A stretch of DNA of 64,000 nt from Micrasema longulum. Lineage: Eukaryota; Arthropoda; Insecta; Trichoptera; Brachycentridae. Both the position numbers and the translations under genes were made by a program. Below are positions 43,915-55,714 of the stretch, in pieces. The DNA lies in contig JAGVSM010002703.1 of NCBI GenBank assembly GCA_022494885.1, forward strand, positions 186,001 to 250,000, in the 5' to 3' direction. Below the pieces are notes generated by a model that saw only the letters and a list, made by a program, of their open reading frames with translations, was not told where the DNA came from and searched no databases. Every line of letters begins with the position of its first letter. Position 1 is the first letter of the stretch.

Positions 43915-45300
43915 TGTAGTCGAGTCAGTATTCAAAAAAATATTTAATGATTGCATTATCGATATCCGACCAACGAAGTGCATTTCTGACGAGCATTTAA
44001 AATTTAAAGTATTGCCAAACTTTTCGAAATTACTTAAATTCTTTGATAAAAGAAAGGCTCAATAAATATATTGTTTATTGCAACTTTGAGCGTCTCTACA
44101 AACCATTTTTTTAAACAGCTGTTTTTTTACTTATTCTACCTAGGAAGTTTTTTTTATAATTACAAATTACCTTAAGTAAATAACAACATAAATCAAATCA
44201 TGTATCTAAAAACATACAACACGAGAAAAATTCAATCATGTGTATATTTTTAGATAATGTAAATCCTTGAAATAATCAATCCCATGCTCATTAATTTAAC
44301 GTACATAAGTTTTGAAATATTAATAATTATTGATTTTACCAGGACTCGAAAATGATTCATAAACTAAATCACATATATAACGATCGTTTTCAATGCTATG
44401 CGTCTTAAAACTTTTTTTATTCAGATGGAGCTTTTTCTGCGGTATTTAAAATCAATCGTTCCGGTTGAGATAAGAGTCCAATGACCTTAATGTTGGTAAT
44501 GACTTCATCTTGAGCGAGGTTTTCTTACAAAACGTGTTTCTTGAAAAAATCTCGGCAACTCATCACGATAAACTTGAAACGGTTTCAATGTCATTGCTAA
44601 GATGAATCACGATCGAGATTGAGAAGATTCACTTGTTCGCACAGACGAGACATGAATGAAATCCAAAAATGTAGTACATAAATAGTGCACCTTAGTAGAT
44701 AATAAACATGGGCAGAAATAATTACTTTGTCTATGCGTGAAATGAATTTAGGTATTATTTTTATAATTGTTATTTTTAGTTTTTTCATTAATAATCATAC
44801 AATACATACGCATTATATTATTTTGAGTTACCTCATCTCAATTAGGAACTAAAGTAATGCTATCAATATTTTTAAATATGTATACTCAGTACTACAAAGA
44901 AACAAAGCAAGATAAACATCTTTGTAACTAAATATATCGCGGCAAAATATAACCTAAAAAAGTTTCTAACACAAACAATAAATTAATAGAAATGCTTACA
45001 AGAATAAAAGGAAGTGGCAAATCTAGGACTAAGGCAGCTATCTATTTATTATATATACGGTCTAAGCCAATTACAACCGTTATATGAAGAAACATATGTA
45101 CATGAAACTGAACAAAAATAACATACTCGTAAAACTATGTGGCAAAGACAAACAAGGGCAATAAAATAATGGCAGACAATATATTCATAAACACGATTAA
45201 CATATAAAACTTTGAGCTAACCTATGCAAATCCACCTTCATCCCACACTGTGTTAATGGCGATAAGATCTACGAAAAGCCGGAAGATCTATTCGAAAGAA
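43915..45300. other. Intergenic stretch with a possible decayed coding remnant
   Basis: On the minus strand at about 44,430-44,530 a frame reads AQDEVITNIKVIGLLSQPER then LILNTAEKAPSE and a stop; upstream frames are broken. I do not recognise the protein. The rest is AT-rich with no feature. Confidence 0.2.
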
Positions 45301-45790
45301 TTCCTAGTTGTGTGACGAATTAAATAATCTACACATTCTGGACATTGAGCCATAAAAACAAAAGTTGCCCTTAGAAGATTTGATGAATAGCAGATTTTGA
45401 CTTCTGGTGACACGGTTGGGATCATGAAAAGAAATTGTTTGCAGCATATATGGGACATCACTTATAACATTAAGTATTTTGAAAATGCATGTGAGGTCCA
45501 TCTTTGTTCTACGTTTCTCCAATGAAGACAGATTGAGGGATTGCTCTATTTCGAAATATGAATAATTTCCCCTTTGCAATCCAAGCAACCATGCCACTTT
45601 TCTTAGAAAACGGTGTTGGACAGACTTGTTATGGTAAATATGGGTTCTATATAATGGAGACTTAATTGGAGAAGCATATTATAGATAGGGTCGAACTAGT
45701 AAGCAATTAAGAGTTTTGATAGTATGAATATTTTCGAAGTCCATCGTCATTCTAGTGATAAAACCAAAAATTGAGAGATTTGTTTACAGT
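45300..45790 (-). pseudogene. LINE reverse-transcriptase C-terminal region (Jockey-like)
   Basis: The minus strand reads IKTLNCLLVRPYL, a stop, then YASPIKSPLYRTHIYHNKSV, QHRFLRKVAWLLGL and later LEKRRTKMDLTCIFKILNVI and NRVTRSQNLLFI. This is the thumb/C-terminal part of a non-LTR reverse transcriptase. It is broken and 5'-truncated. Confidence 0.75.
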
Positions 45791-45837
45791 ATTATCAATT
45801 TGTTTACGATAGGAGAATTTATTATCTATCTAACATC

Positions 45838-45914
45838 ACATATTATGTAGACAATGCAACCATGGTGACAGAATCAGAAGATGATTTACAACGCATGTTA
45901 CACAAGTTTCATCT
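45838..45914 (+). pseudogene. Fragment of a reverse transcriptase around the catalytic box (YADD decayed to YVDN)
   Basis: Reads ITYYVDNATMVTESEDDLQR MLHKF. In active non-LTR elements this block is Y-A-D-D ... ESEDDLQRLLHKF; both key positions are changed here, so it is inactive. Confidence 0.6.
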
Positions 45915-46215
45915 CATCATCATCAGTGGTGTTAGAGCCCGTTGTGGGCCTTTGCCTCCTCCAGAACCTGTTTTCATTCCTACGTGCACTCTGTGGCTCG
46001 TCTGCAGTTCATCAGGCCAATTGCTCTAATGTCACTTTTTACATTATCCAGCCATCTTAATTTTGGTCTGCCTCTGCTTTGTCTGCATTCCGGAACGGTA
46101 TAAATAATCTTTTTTAGGGTACGATTATTATTCATTCTGTGCACATGGCCCAACCATAGTAATCTTCTTATTTTTATGAATTGTGTAAAGTTGGGTTCGC
46201 CATACAGTGTCTCTA
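45915..46215 (-). pseudogene. LINE C-terminal tail (RTE/Craft-like)
   Basis: The minus strand reads LLWLGHVHRMNNNRTLKKII, then RQSRGRPKLRWLDNVKSDIR and QVLEEAKAHNGL. The W-L-G-H-V ... G-R-P-x-x-R-W ... EEAKAHKGL order is the usual end of insect RTE/Craft-type polyproteins. It abuts an opposite-strand fragment. Confidence 0.7.
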
Positions 46216-46559
46216 ATTTAGTAATGTATAGAAATCTATAATTGGCCTATAATTTTGGTTTATTTGTTAATATTTTTTTGTTATAATGGCTGTTGTTTTC
46301 TTTTAATAAATAACACGAGTAATTCTAAGTAAAATATATAAAAATATAACACCATCTTCATACCCTTTATCCGCACCTGATGGAGCATAGGGCAAGGTAT
46401 CTCGACCATCTGTTGCATAGCGGTAAGATGATTATCAGTGATCAGATTATTAAATCTTCAGGTGCCCGTTCAGAGACAATAAAATATTAGAGCTTAAAAT
46501 AACCATTTAAACTAATATTTCCGTATGTATTTTTTGTATATTTGAGGCTCGTACGAGGT

Positions 46560-46975
46560 TTTCCTGTAATTTGAACTATTTTATACCAAAAACACGTACA
46601 ACTTTTGCTCGGAAAAATTTATCTTTTGTTGTACCAATAGTGTTCAATGTCCTGGATGAACATATTAACTTCTTCAAAACGAAAGCCATTTTCAGGAGAG
46701 ATGTACAAGCTTGGGTTTTGTCTAAGGGAAAAGATCATTGCAGCAGTTTTCAGCGAGATATTGCATAGATTTATATACTTTTAAGCGCGTTGTCCAGATG
46801 TTTATTGAAATATGTGTTCATGTAAAAAAAAAATTCTGCTATTGTATAATGTGCATGCTTCCACTTTTCATTACGTTGTATCACAACTCAACACAGGGCC
46901 CTTTGCCTAATAGAGTTAGGGATACGTTACTATTTTTTTGTAATGTATATGAATTTGTATGAATAAATAAATATA
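46560..46975 (+). mobile_element. LINE 3' end: RT C-terminal tail plus T1 tail
   Basis: NYFIPKTRTTFARKNLSFVV then VFNVLDEHINFFKTKAIFRR is the C-terminal block. The 3' UTR carries CTCAACACAGGGCCCTTTGC and ends in TAAATAAATAT. The same layout is found reversed at 49.1-49.5 kb. Confidence 0.65.
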
Positions 46976-47144
46976 TTTTAATATTTCTTAATAGTTTTTC
47001 AACGAATGGTTGGGCTTTGTTTATAATGTACTTTCTGTATACAAAGTAATAAAATTTATAAATTATTCTTTTCTGAAGCATTAACGTTGTGGCTAAACAC
47101 TATTTATGTAAGTAAATTAAAAAAAAAAAAAAATATTTGCGATC

Positions 47145-47265
47145 TTATGATTTACCCAAATATTTAATTTTAAGGGCCATTTTCAACCAGTTGTAAATAA
47201 CTCACTATTGGAAAATGGAATTAAGTTGGGGTAGAGTGGGATTCACTAGCCACGGGACCACAACT
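47145..47265 (-). repeat. SINE family S2, deleted copy
   Basis: ATTTACCCAAATATTTAATT ... TAAATAACTCACTATTG ... TTGGGGTAGAGTGGGATTC match the fuller copy at 47.79 kb; the B-box part is lost. Confidence 0.5.
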
Positions 47266-47329
47266 CGATTTAAATATATAACCTATTTATTTAAGAAGTT
47301 ATAATCCACTGGAAAAATAAATATTTGCT

Positions 47330-47640
47330 CAACTGAAATGAGGAAGTTCAGTAGTATTTTTTGTATTTGTTAATATGCTTTCAAACTAAACAAAGAAATA
47401 TATTTTTATATATCGTATTTTCGTCGCTACGATTTCAAATAAGTACAAGATACTATAAGTTTTGTAATTTTTTAATTACTCTGCGCGTGACGTCTCTAGT
47501 TATCTTCGATGATCTGTTTAGATTGGTTAGTTGGCTTCCTGGCAACCGAAAATCTTTCATAACACTCTATCATTGGTTGATTTAGAAAGGCTTGTGACGT
47601 CATTTAAAGTAGTTATTTTTCATACATTTAGGAGTAACAT
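47330..47640 (+). repeat. Dispersed repeat family F5, copy 3
   Basis: GAGGAAGTTCAGTAGTA, GCGTGACGTCTCTAGTT, CATTGGTTGATTTAGAAAGG and GTGACGTCATTT in the family order. Confidence 0.6.
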
Positions 47641-47784
47641 CGCCGTACAATTTTTACCGCTTGCAAGAAAATATTATTTAGCACTAAACTTCCCCATTAT
47701 CGATTATTGCGTGATTAAATTATTAAAGGTATTTTAAATATTAATAGAAATGTTTTTTTTTTTCTTAATAAATATTGGCTTTCT

Positions 47785-47935
47785 TATGATTTACCCAAAT
47801 ATTTAATTTTGAGGGCCATTTTCAACGAGTCGTAAATAACTCACTATTAGAAAATGGGAGTCGAGTTGGGGTAGAGTGGGATTCGAACGACAGACTTTTG
47901 GTCCGTGAGTCCGAGACACTAGCCACAGGACTTCT
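47785..47935 (-). repeat. tRNA-derived SINE family S2
   Basis: On the minus strand an A-box-like TGTGGCTAGTGTC is followed by B box CGTTCGAATCCC and then a tail (GAGTTATTTACGACTCG). No complete tRNA fold. Confidence 0.55.
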
Positions 47936-47947
47936 TCCTCGTCGAAA

Positions 47948-48205
47948 GTCGGCCTCGTGGTGTAGTGTTCTGCGCTTTTGCCTACCATGCAAGAGGTCTC
48001 GAGTTCGATTTCCGACATGGTTGACATGAAATATTTATTCAAAAGGTGTTTTTACACTTGAATACTTTATAACCCCTGGACTGGTACCTGAAACGTAAGT
48101 CTGATCATCTAACCTTCACGTTACAAAAATGATCGAGGTACGCTGCGATTGGTATAACAATGCAGTGCCCTATGCACCATTAGGTGCAGAAAGGGAATGA
48201 TGATG
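47948..48205 (+). repeat. tRNA-derived SINE family S1, copy 1
   Basis: GTCGGCCTCGTGGTGTAGTG (A box), then TGCAAGAGGTCTCGAGTTCG ATTTCC (B box), a body with CCTGGACTGGTACCTGAAAC and ATGCACCATTAGGTGCAGAA, and a (GATGAT) tail. About 85% alike with 55.02 kb by eye. Confidence 0.75.
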
Positions 48206-48289
48206 AACTTCTTAGAAGTGTGTTGGTAAGTCTAGTAGTCAAGGAATTGGCAAAACTCATATTCCAAGAAAAGAGGATTGGCCTACTAC

Positions 48290-48680
48290 TCAATTAAAGT
48301 GTAAAATCTACTTCCATTATCCATAAGGACAATTAGTAAGTACTCACAATATAAAATTCCCATTAAGAAATGGATAGTGGAGGTGGGTTGCGCACGGATC
48401 GATGAGTGGATCAAGCCAAATAGGTAAAAAAATGTGTACTGTTTATGAAATTTGGTCTACAGGTCTATATAAATTGGTTATGTTTTTTATGATTATTTTA
48501 GTTTATATTGATTATTATGTTAATGATAATTAGATCAATTACGTTTTTATTTTATTATGTTAACTTTGTTAAATAACAAATTTAAGGTATGTTTTACTTA
48601 TTGTAAAATGTTTCCCTCGGCACGGGACACCCCAGTAAAGAATTCAAACATTGTAAAAGAATAAATAAATAAATAATTGT
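48290..48680 (+). repeat. Probable LINE 3' UTR
   Basis: Ends in TCCCTCGGCACGGGACACCC ... AATAAATAAATAAATAATTG, a layout seen at 3' ends of insect non-LTR elements. No coding part is left. Confidence 0.35.
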
Positions 48681-48956
48681 CTAAGTAAATAATTAAACGT
48701 CCATTTGTCCATATGTGTATATGTGTAATTATGTGCATCCATATTTCTCGAATAATAAATTCATTTGTTGATTTTTGTGTAAATTCTCGTTACAAATTTC
48801 ATCTGTTTTTCTCATGCAGGACTCGGACGATTTCAGTTGAACTAGTAGAGCTGTTTAGTGTACGATTAGGAATGTCACAAAGGTATTTGGTTAGTTTTTT
48901 CTATTTTCTGGTATATGGCGATGGCATGTCGTGTCAAATCATGTTTGGGTATACCC

Positions 48957-48972
48957 GCGCGCTATAGCGCGC
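48957..48972. repeat. Perfect 16-bp CG-rich palindrome
   Basis: GCGCGCTATAGCGCGC, directly preceded by a second palindrome GGGTATACCC (48947-48956). Confidence 0.6.
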
Positions 48973-49079
48973 TGCGAGATATTATTTTCACAATGAGCAT
49001 TCGAGCACATATACATAAATCATGAGATGTGATCCAAAGTGAGGCTGTCCAAACAGGACAGCATCAGGAATAAGGACCA

Positions 49080-49540
49080 CAATAAAAAAATGCTTTTTAT
49101 AATTTATTTATTTACACACATAAGTTTATTGTAAATTATTTGAGACATAAGTCCTAACTCCATGGGGCTAAAAGTCCTGTGTTGAGATGGGATTAGCAAT
49201 CAGTTGACATAGACACACGAGTATATCACCACAAATATAGAATCAGAAACATAAAAAATATTAAAAAAATTAAACATATATATATGGTACATCAATATGG
49301 TAATCAGTAAACTCAAACATTCGGAAAATCATCAAGGAGTTTCCTACCTAAATCCCTCCCACCAAGGAACATTTAGTCCTTAACTACTTTCTTGAAAATA
49401 GTTTTTGTTCTTGAGAGCTTAATACGCTCTTCTAAAATATTGTACACTCTCGGTGCGATAAATGAGAGATGTCTCTGAGCAAAAGTCGTACGGGTTTTGG
49501 GTATGACATAATTCATGCTCTGGGGAAATTTCGTACGACT
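49080..49540 (-). mobile_element. LINE 3' end: RT C-terminal tail plus T1 tail (minus)
   Basis: The minus strand reads NYVIPKTRTTFAQRHLSFIA then PRVYNILEERIKLSRT and a stop, followed by CTCAACACAGGACTTTTAGC and CCATGGAGTTAGGACTTATG and a TAAATAAATAAAT tail. The same family as 46.6 kb. Confidence 0.7.
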
Positions 49541-50077
49541 TTATTAGAGCGTTATTTATTGAATGTAATATTTAATACATTTTTAAAAACATTTTTAGAA
49601 TCTTAAAGTTTATTAAAACGTGCTCTTAATGTGAAAAAATCGGTATGAAGTACCCCTTTATCTTATATTACGCTATGGCAGCCCGTGTATTTTATTTACA
49701 CAAGCATTTGTCCAAGAAATTTATCTATAATAAAAAAATTAACAACCGCAATCAATCTTTAAACTTATGCAATAAGTAATATTGCTCATAAAAATAATTT
49801 TCTGCAATATAATTCGTTCTTCTGACTTGTAGAATATTTACTTACTTTAAAAATATTACCTTTATTGTGAAAAATAGGGACACAGTTTACTATATCCATT
49901 AAAAAAAATACCTCGATGTTGACATGTAGTTAATAACTACCAAAAAAACCCTTATCTTCCTTGGTAGCATATTTTACAATATCGTATAGTCAACAATGGA
50001 ATGATAAATTGTTTTACTTGTTTTGGAGTAAATAAGATTTTGTATGCATTGAGCGATTTGATAAATTAATAAAACGC

Positions 50078-50377
50078 ATGTTTAAAACAATTCAAATATA
50101 TTTATGTGCATGCAAATTACGTTTCTTTTGGGTTATTGTGGCGTATGTCGTTTGCACTCTTTACCGATGTTTCAGATCACATTACAGAATCAATAATCAG
50201 GGTTGGTGTTACATAAACCCTAATGATGGTGCGAACAGAACAGTGAGAATAGTGAATATGATTTATATTACCTACTTAGACAAATATTTCTATACGTGTA
50301 GGAATCACGTCGGGGTCACCAATGTAAGATTTGAAGCGTGTAGAAAGCATGGGAGATTTTACCCAGTTGGAAGTTGA
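50078..50377 (+). CDS. Hypothetical 99-codon ORF with one hydrophobic segment
   Basis: A true ATG opens MFKTIQIYLCACKLRFFWVI; residues about 16-30 are hydrophobic and could be a membrane anchor or signal peptide. The remainder holds four spaced cysteines (GWCYINP, YTCRNHV, FEACRKH). No family is recognised and no promoter or poly(A) support was found. Chance is quite possible. Confidence 0.25.
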   Translation: MFKTIQIYLCACKLRFFWVIVAYVVCTLYRCFRSHYRINNQGWCYINPNDGANRTVRIVNMIYITYLDKYFYTCRNHVGVTNVRFEACRKHGRFYPVGS

Positions 50378-51495
50378 CAGAAGAAAACTATATTGTGTGT
50401 TGATGGTAATTTATTACTTATAAACATAGTTACAGATAGAGTAACTACGTAAAGGTTTGTTAGGTAACTAAGCACTTGAGCTATATGCTTAAACTGACTT
50501 TCCGAACTGACTTTGTAATTAAGTGTGTTATTTCTTATGTTTTTTCCAGTGTTCACTTTATTTCCTAGTAGGAACTTGAGTTTGTGTGCTACTTCCGTGG
50601 CTGTCAGCGATTTTGATATCCGCTGGTATCAGCGATTTGTCATTAGTTGTTTGACTGTTTTAATAATTAATTGTTTACACAGAGCAAATATATTATTAAA
50701 TTCCTAAACTTTTTTAAGACGATAGTAGGTCATATATGACAGTGGGCATTGATTTCTTGGTGAATCCTACTTACATAATTATTTTAATACATGTTTTATT
50801 TTTTAAGATTTGTTTAGTAAGATATTATACATTAAATGCAATTTTCTATTAGATTATTTCACGAAACCAAAATTCTACTAAAAATATTGACGTAAAGTAA
50901 AACTAAGAAATTAAAGTAAAATGGTGAAAATCGGACTCCTATTTTGAAAGAAGGCGAAATCACAAAATTATTAAAATAAATTTTATATAAGGCAGTAAAG
51001 ATTCGGGGAAAATCATTATGAAGAAAAAAAATTTAAACATAAGGTTACACACATGTTAAACAATTCATAAATGAAATATGTATTTATTTATTTATTATTT
51101 ATTTGATTTTATTTGGGATTTTAACAGCTATTACATAAACAAAATAATTAGAAAAATCTTAACAATACTAAAGCCAATTAAAAAAATCCACTGTGAATAT
51201 AATGACACATAATATATAAGAAAAGAAGTTTAGTAATTGTATTTGTGTGACGTTTGTATTCATGTGTATGTGAATGTGTGTATGCGTGAATGAATGAGGG
51301 AGAGGATACATGATACATTTATATACAATATACATATTAATGTTATTATTAGTGCACACATAAGAATATGTACACGTGTGCACTATTTCAAGATTCAAAA
51401 TAACCATATAACCAAAAATCTATCTATCGTGGTTTGGTATAGAACAAATTTGATTATAATAGGAAGATAATTTCATAGAATAACTTCGAGAACTA

Positions 51496-51542
51496 ATTCG
51501 AGAGATGACCAGAGAAATTCCGTCTCTGGCCATCTCTCGAAT
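51496..51542. repeat. Short hairpin
   Basis: ATTCGAGAGATGACCAGAG pairs with CTCTGGCCATCTCTCGAAT (one mismatch) across a 9-nt loop. Confidence 0.6.
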
Positions 51543-52184
51543 ATGTATTTTATTCATGTTCACTTTTCACTTGGCCTACATACATTTGGACAAATATTTT
51601 AAAACAAGACAAAACAATTGCGTCACAGTTCTAATATGCTCTAAAAGTATCACACTGCTTCGGTTGTGAAATCCACCGTTTTGTAATTATCGAAATAGAT
51701 TTATAGATCTCCTCTGTCTCGCCGGAGATGCCATAAACCCGATTGATTCGTTGCAATCAATTCTTATTTATTATAATTGGGAGAATTTTGCATTGTGGTC
51801 CTATTAGATACATGCAAAATAACCACCACACTATATGCAGGTTGTATGGCTAAGAAAACAAACGGCTTATTTAAACTCGTATAAAATAATATCGTCCGAT
51901 CGAATAAGGGTTAGCTATTTTAGAAATCATTATCAAAACATGATTTTAAAAAATGCAATTTCTGTACCTAAGAACGACATGTTTTATCAATAGGATTTTC
52001 TTTTTTTTATTCATTTTTCAAAAATATTTACACAATAGTCTTAAAATTGAAGTCCTGCTGAATTGTAAGCATACAACTCGTCATCTGGTTCTTTTATATT
52101 TCTTCAATTTTTCGTGCAGCGTCCTTTCCCATATTTATTACAATATCTAGGAACGGCTAGCCCATTCATACTAGTAAGTACATT

Positions 52185-52890
52185 GAGGGGAGACCCTTAA
52201 GCCCACCATCCACCCGCAGCTGTTATAGAGTCCTGAGGGACTCTCTGTCAGCTGCGCAGAGAGGAAAGTTGTTATAAATATTCCTAAGGAATACAAACTC
52301 TATGCAGATTAAGGAGGGGGGAGGAGGACGTATGGACAGAGGCCAACACGTCGTCCCCACCCCTCAGGATCCCCTCAATGCCTCTGTTTTTTTTATTCAA
52401 GAAAATATGTTAACAAACAATTTACTTAAATAGACGTATCCAAATATATAAAAACATTTTCTTTAAACTATAGTAACATAACAAACATAACTTACACAAA
52501 ACATAAGTAAAAACACGGATATTTACATTAAGAGAACGACTTTGGATGAAGAAGGACTCACTGGGTGGTCAGAGGCAGAGGATCCGAATACCACCCCCGT
52601 AAGGGGAGGACAAAACAAAAGAACGTGTGCGTTCCGCTCGGAAGGAAGCACAGACCCAACTGAATGAGCATCCTACAGGAACAGTTGCCTGTCCCACCAT
52701 ATATTACCCACCTAGGCGTCCGCACATCTGAGGAGCTCCCAACGCGATACCCAAGTCCGGACAAACTGACGGAAGAGTGCAAAATTCGTACTGTTGGCCA
52801 TCAGATCCACATTCCAAACTGGTCGCATGACCCCTGTCAGACCATTCAGCATCTCATCTCTGGCGTCATCTAATAGCACACAGTGCCACT
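52185..52890 (-). mobile_element. LINE 3' fragment, GC-rich, clade uncertain
   Basis: A minus-strand frame reads WHCVLLDDARDEMLNGLTGV, MRPVWNVDLMANSTNFALFR and FVRTWVSRWELLRC, then TAG, at about 52,886-52,713. It resembles the last residues of R1-type polyproteins (W-x-x-F-x-x-F-V-x-x-W). A GC-rich 3' UTR runs to about 52,185. Boundaries are approximate. Confidence 0.45.
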
Positions 52891-53374
52891 AGTAAGTAAA
52901 AGTATATCTAATACTATAAAGTAAATCTCTTATACACTATTATTTAAATAACTCATGTTTTTTTTAAATTTAGCACTTCGCTAGGGCCAAAAAACAAGCT
53001 TAAATATCAGTAAGTAAATATTAATATATAACCTATTTATGTTATTAATTTTGTGTGGAAGGAAAAATAACCGAAATTATAGCTTACTGGAAATATAAAC
53101 ATTTGCTCAACTGAAATGAGGAAGTTGAGTTGAGGACGTAAAATATTGATAACAAAGGTGATTCTACGCAGCAATGTTTCGTAGTTCCTACACTGCTACT
53201 TAAAATAGAGACTTAGACCTTACCTTTAATGGAACAAAAATGATGAAGACACACTGTAATTCCCTCACAAATACAGTGCGATATGCACCATTGGTGACGG
53301 ATTGGTAAATAAATGAAGAATAAGTAAATGCTACGCATGCTTTAGAAGAACCTAAACTCGAGTTGCCTCTTCTT

Positions 53375-53530
53375 TAAACCTGCGGGCTCACGCCGTCCTG
53401 GAAGGCCGCCGATGACGATCTTTATTCGGCAGAACTAAGGGGCGCTGGATTGTCGTGGGAGGAGGCAAAAATGCTGGCTGGCGATAGGGTCTCCTGGAGG
53501 CAACTGGTGATGTCCACATACTGCATTTAG
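53375..53530 (+). pseudogene. LINE C-terminal tail (RTE/Craft-like) fragment
   Basis: Frame 1 gives GSRRPGRPPM; after a shift, ELRGAGLSWEEAKMLAGDRV SWRQLV. The G-R-P ... L-S-W-E-E-A ... A-x-D-R-x-x-W-R order is typical of these tails. Confidence 0.6.
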
Positions 53531-53629
53531 GAGCGAATGTGGAAAAAAATATGAAAATAAATATAACTGCAATTTACTGCTACGTTTTAATGCGTCAGAT
53601 TCTCTTGTCCTGGTGTGCTATTACAAATC

Positions 53630-53720
53630 TTGTCGTGGGGGTAGAGAGGATTTCTACTTGAGGATTTTTATCTTTTGCACGAGATTACAGTTTGCTTCAT
53701 AAATGGGCAAACTGATGATT
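53630..53720 (+). repeat. Repeat pair with 60,945-61,050
   Basis: GGGTAGAGAGGATTTCTACT ... TTTTTATCTTTTGCACGAGA TTA resembles GGATAGAGAGTGATTAATTA ... TTTTTATTTTTTGCATGTGATTA in the other copy. Confidence 0.5.
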
Positions 53721-54639
53721 CATCTTAATAAATATTCAAAAATAAATTTGATCAGGAATTATCTGATGACCGAGAAGAAGCCATGCGGTGGTTTGTGGAC
53801 ACCATACGCTATAACTAAGTAGCGGACTTGATAAATGCGTATTAATGTAATGTGTATTTATAGTTTGGATAGACAATTACATATCTAGTTTATTTTTTAT
53901 GTCTTTAAATAATAGGACTATTATCCGATATAGACGCGGTTCCATAATATAATTTCACGGTGAATGGACGAATAATATAATAAATGCTTATGTTAGGCAG
54001 TAAACAAATTTAAATAATTATCATGTTAGTCGGAAAATTGTGCATAATGAATGCTTTGATCGGTTACATAATATCATTAATGCATAGGTAATTGTGTTAT
54101 CATACCATAGGTCAGTTATATGAAAAGGGCATTAGTGTGAGGAGGTGGGTGCTGTTAGTGAGTGGGTCAGTATGGGTGGTGTAATGAAGTTAGACCTGTG
54201 TATGTATGCATGCAATACAATAACAAATACTAGTATGTACAATATGACATGTACACTGTACACGCCTGCAGAACTTGGAATATTTTAATATGCACTTTAT
54301 TGAAGGACGCCTCAAGCAATGAAAGTTCGTTGTATTGCAGTATGACTCATAATTCATTATGCATCAAATAAGCAAATTGATCAACAGAGTTTTTAATCAA
54401 TATTTGTATTTCTTGACCAGAATACCTAATATTGTGAAAAGTTTTGTATTTATTGTAAATAACTGCAATATAACTATGCAGAATACTCTTTCTTCTATCG
54501 TTCTTGTTCAAATTATATCTTTTAACAATGATTTATTTATTGACGCGCTATCAGATATGGATCACAGTGAGTCAATCCGCGTGTATTGGCGATAAATTTA
54601 AACGTTACAAAATCGTACTTCTGGCTGGCGTCTCATTGA

Positions 54640-54800
54640 AAAAAGTGTTCACAAAATGGGCGGAGGTCGTGAGGCGTGGAGCAAGAGCCCCATTCTAAGC
54701 GTGAGGGCGGGCGGTGCCACCATGTGCGTGCGGCTAGACTGTGACCGTAGTTGGAAAATGCTCCACTTTCCGTAGGCGCGGACGCAGAATCCGCAGCAAG
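54640..54800. promoter_or_regulatory. Isolated GC/CpG-rich patch, possible promoter or first exon
   Basis: GGCGGAGGTCGTGAGGCG, GTGAGGGCGGGCGGTGCC and CGTAGGCGCGGACGCAG stand out from AT-rich flanks. A good start context (GCCACCATGTG, near 54,716) opens only 17 codons. It may be the 5' end of a gene whose other exons I cannot see, or a repeat. Confidence 0.3.
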
Positions 54801-55020
54801 GACGAAATAATTATGTCCTCACATGAATTTTCTTAAATTATCACAGATTTAAAAATGAATTACTTTGCTTTTTATTTTACAGACGCGTTTCATAAGATCG
54901 TTTATTGCCTTAGTCATCTCTTTTTTCGCACCGAACAATGTAACTCCATAACATTAGCCACGGGACCACAACCCGATTTTTTCCTAATATTTTTTTAATG
55001 CCCACTATGTCGGGAATTTT

Positions 55021-55287
55021 GTCGGCCTCGTGGTGTGGTGGTCAGTGCTTTTGCCTACCACGCAAGAGGTCTCGGGTTCGATTCCCAGCATGTTTGACAT
55101 GAAATATTGATTCAAAAATGTGTTTTTCCACTAAAATATTTCATAGTAACTGCACTGGTACCCGAAGTGTAAGACTGATCATCTTACTTTCATTTAACAA
55201 AAAAAATCAAGGTACACTGATACTGGTGTGCCAATGTAGTACCCTATGCATCATTAGGTGCGGAAAGGGAATGAAATGAAATTTTGG
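55021..55287 (+). repeat. tRNA-derived SINE family S1, copy 2
   Basis: GTCGGCCTCGTGGTGTGGTG (A box), CTCGGGTTCGATTCCC (near-perfect B box), body with GCACTGGTACCCGAAGTG and ATGCATCATTAGGTGCGGAA, and a GAAATGAAAT tail. Confidence 0.8.
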
Positions 55288-55714
55288 GAATTAATCCTCT
55301 TGAGACCTCTTGCACAATAGGCAAACGCGTTATATAAAAGAGAAAGCTTGAGTTTTTATTATTTACTTAAATATTTTAATTGTCAGAACAACAGGCGTGC
55401 AGTGCCTAATCACTGGTTACTTTTAAGAAATTAATGAAATACATAAGGTATTCTTAGGACATATTAATTTTATTATCACAATGAAAATATAAACTACATA
55501 ACGTTCGTAGCTGTTTGTCCTATAGTAGAATGCATATTTTATACGATTCAGATTTATATTTATAATAATGATTGTTTTATTCGCACACATCGGTGCGGGT
55601 ACTGCATTGCTACACCAAATTTACTGTATTATAGTCATCTGTTACGTGAAAGTAATGTAATTATTCTCTAACTCTGCCAGTCTAGAGACAGCAAAATAAA
55701 TCTGAAATTTATTC

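Larger units (their letters stand above)
49600..52170. other. Intergenic stretch, AT-rich
   Basis: Holds one 99-codon ORF (50078), a (TTTA)-type run near 51,080, and a small hairpin at 51,496-51,542. Nothing else is recognised. Confidence 0.3.

Noticed and set aside
49260..49300. CRISPR-like or satellite array
   Set aside because: Only short AT microsatellite runs were found here and near 14.18 and 51.08 kb; no regular repeat-spacer pattern exists in the window.
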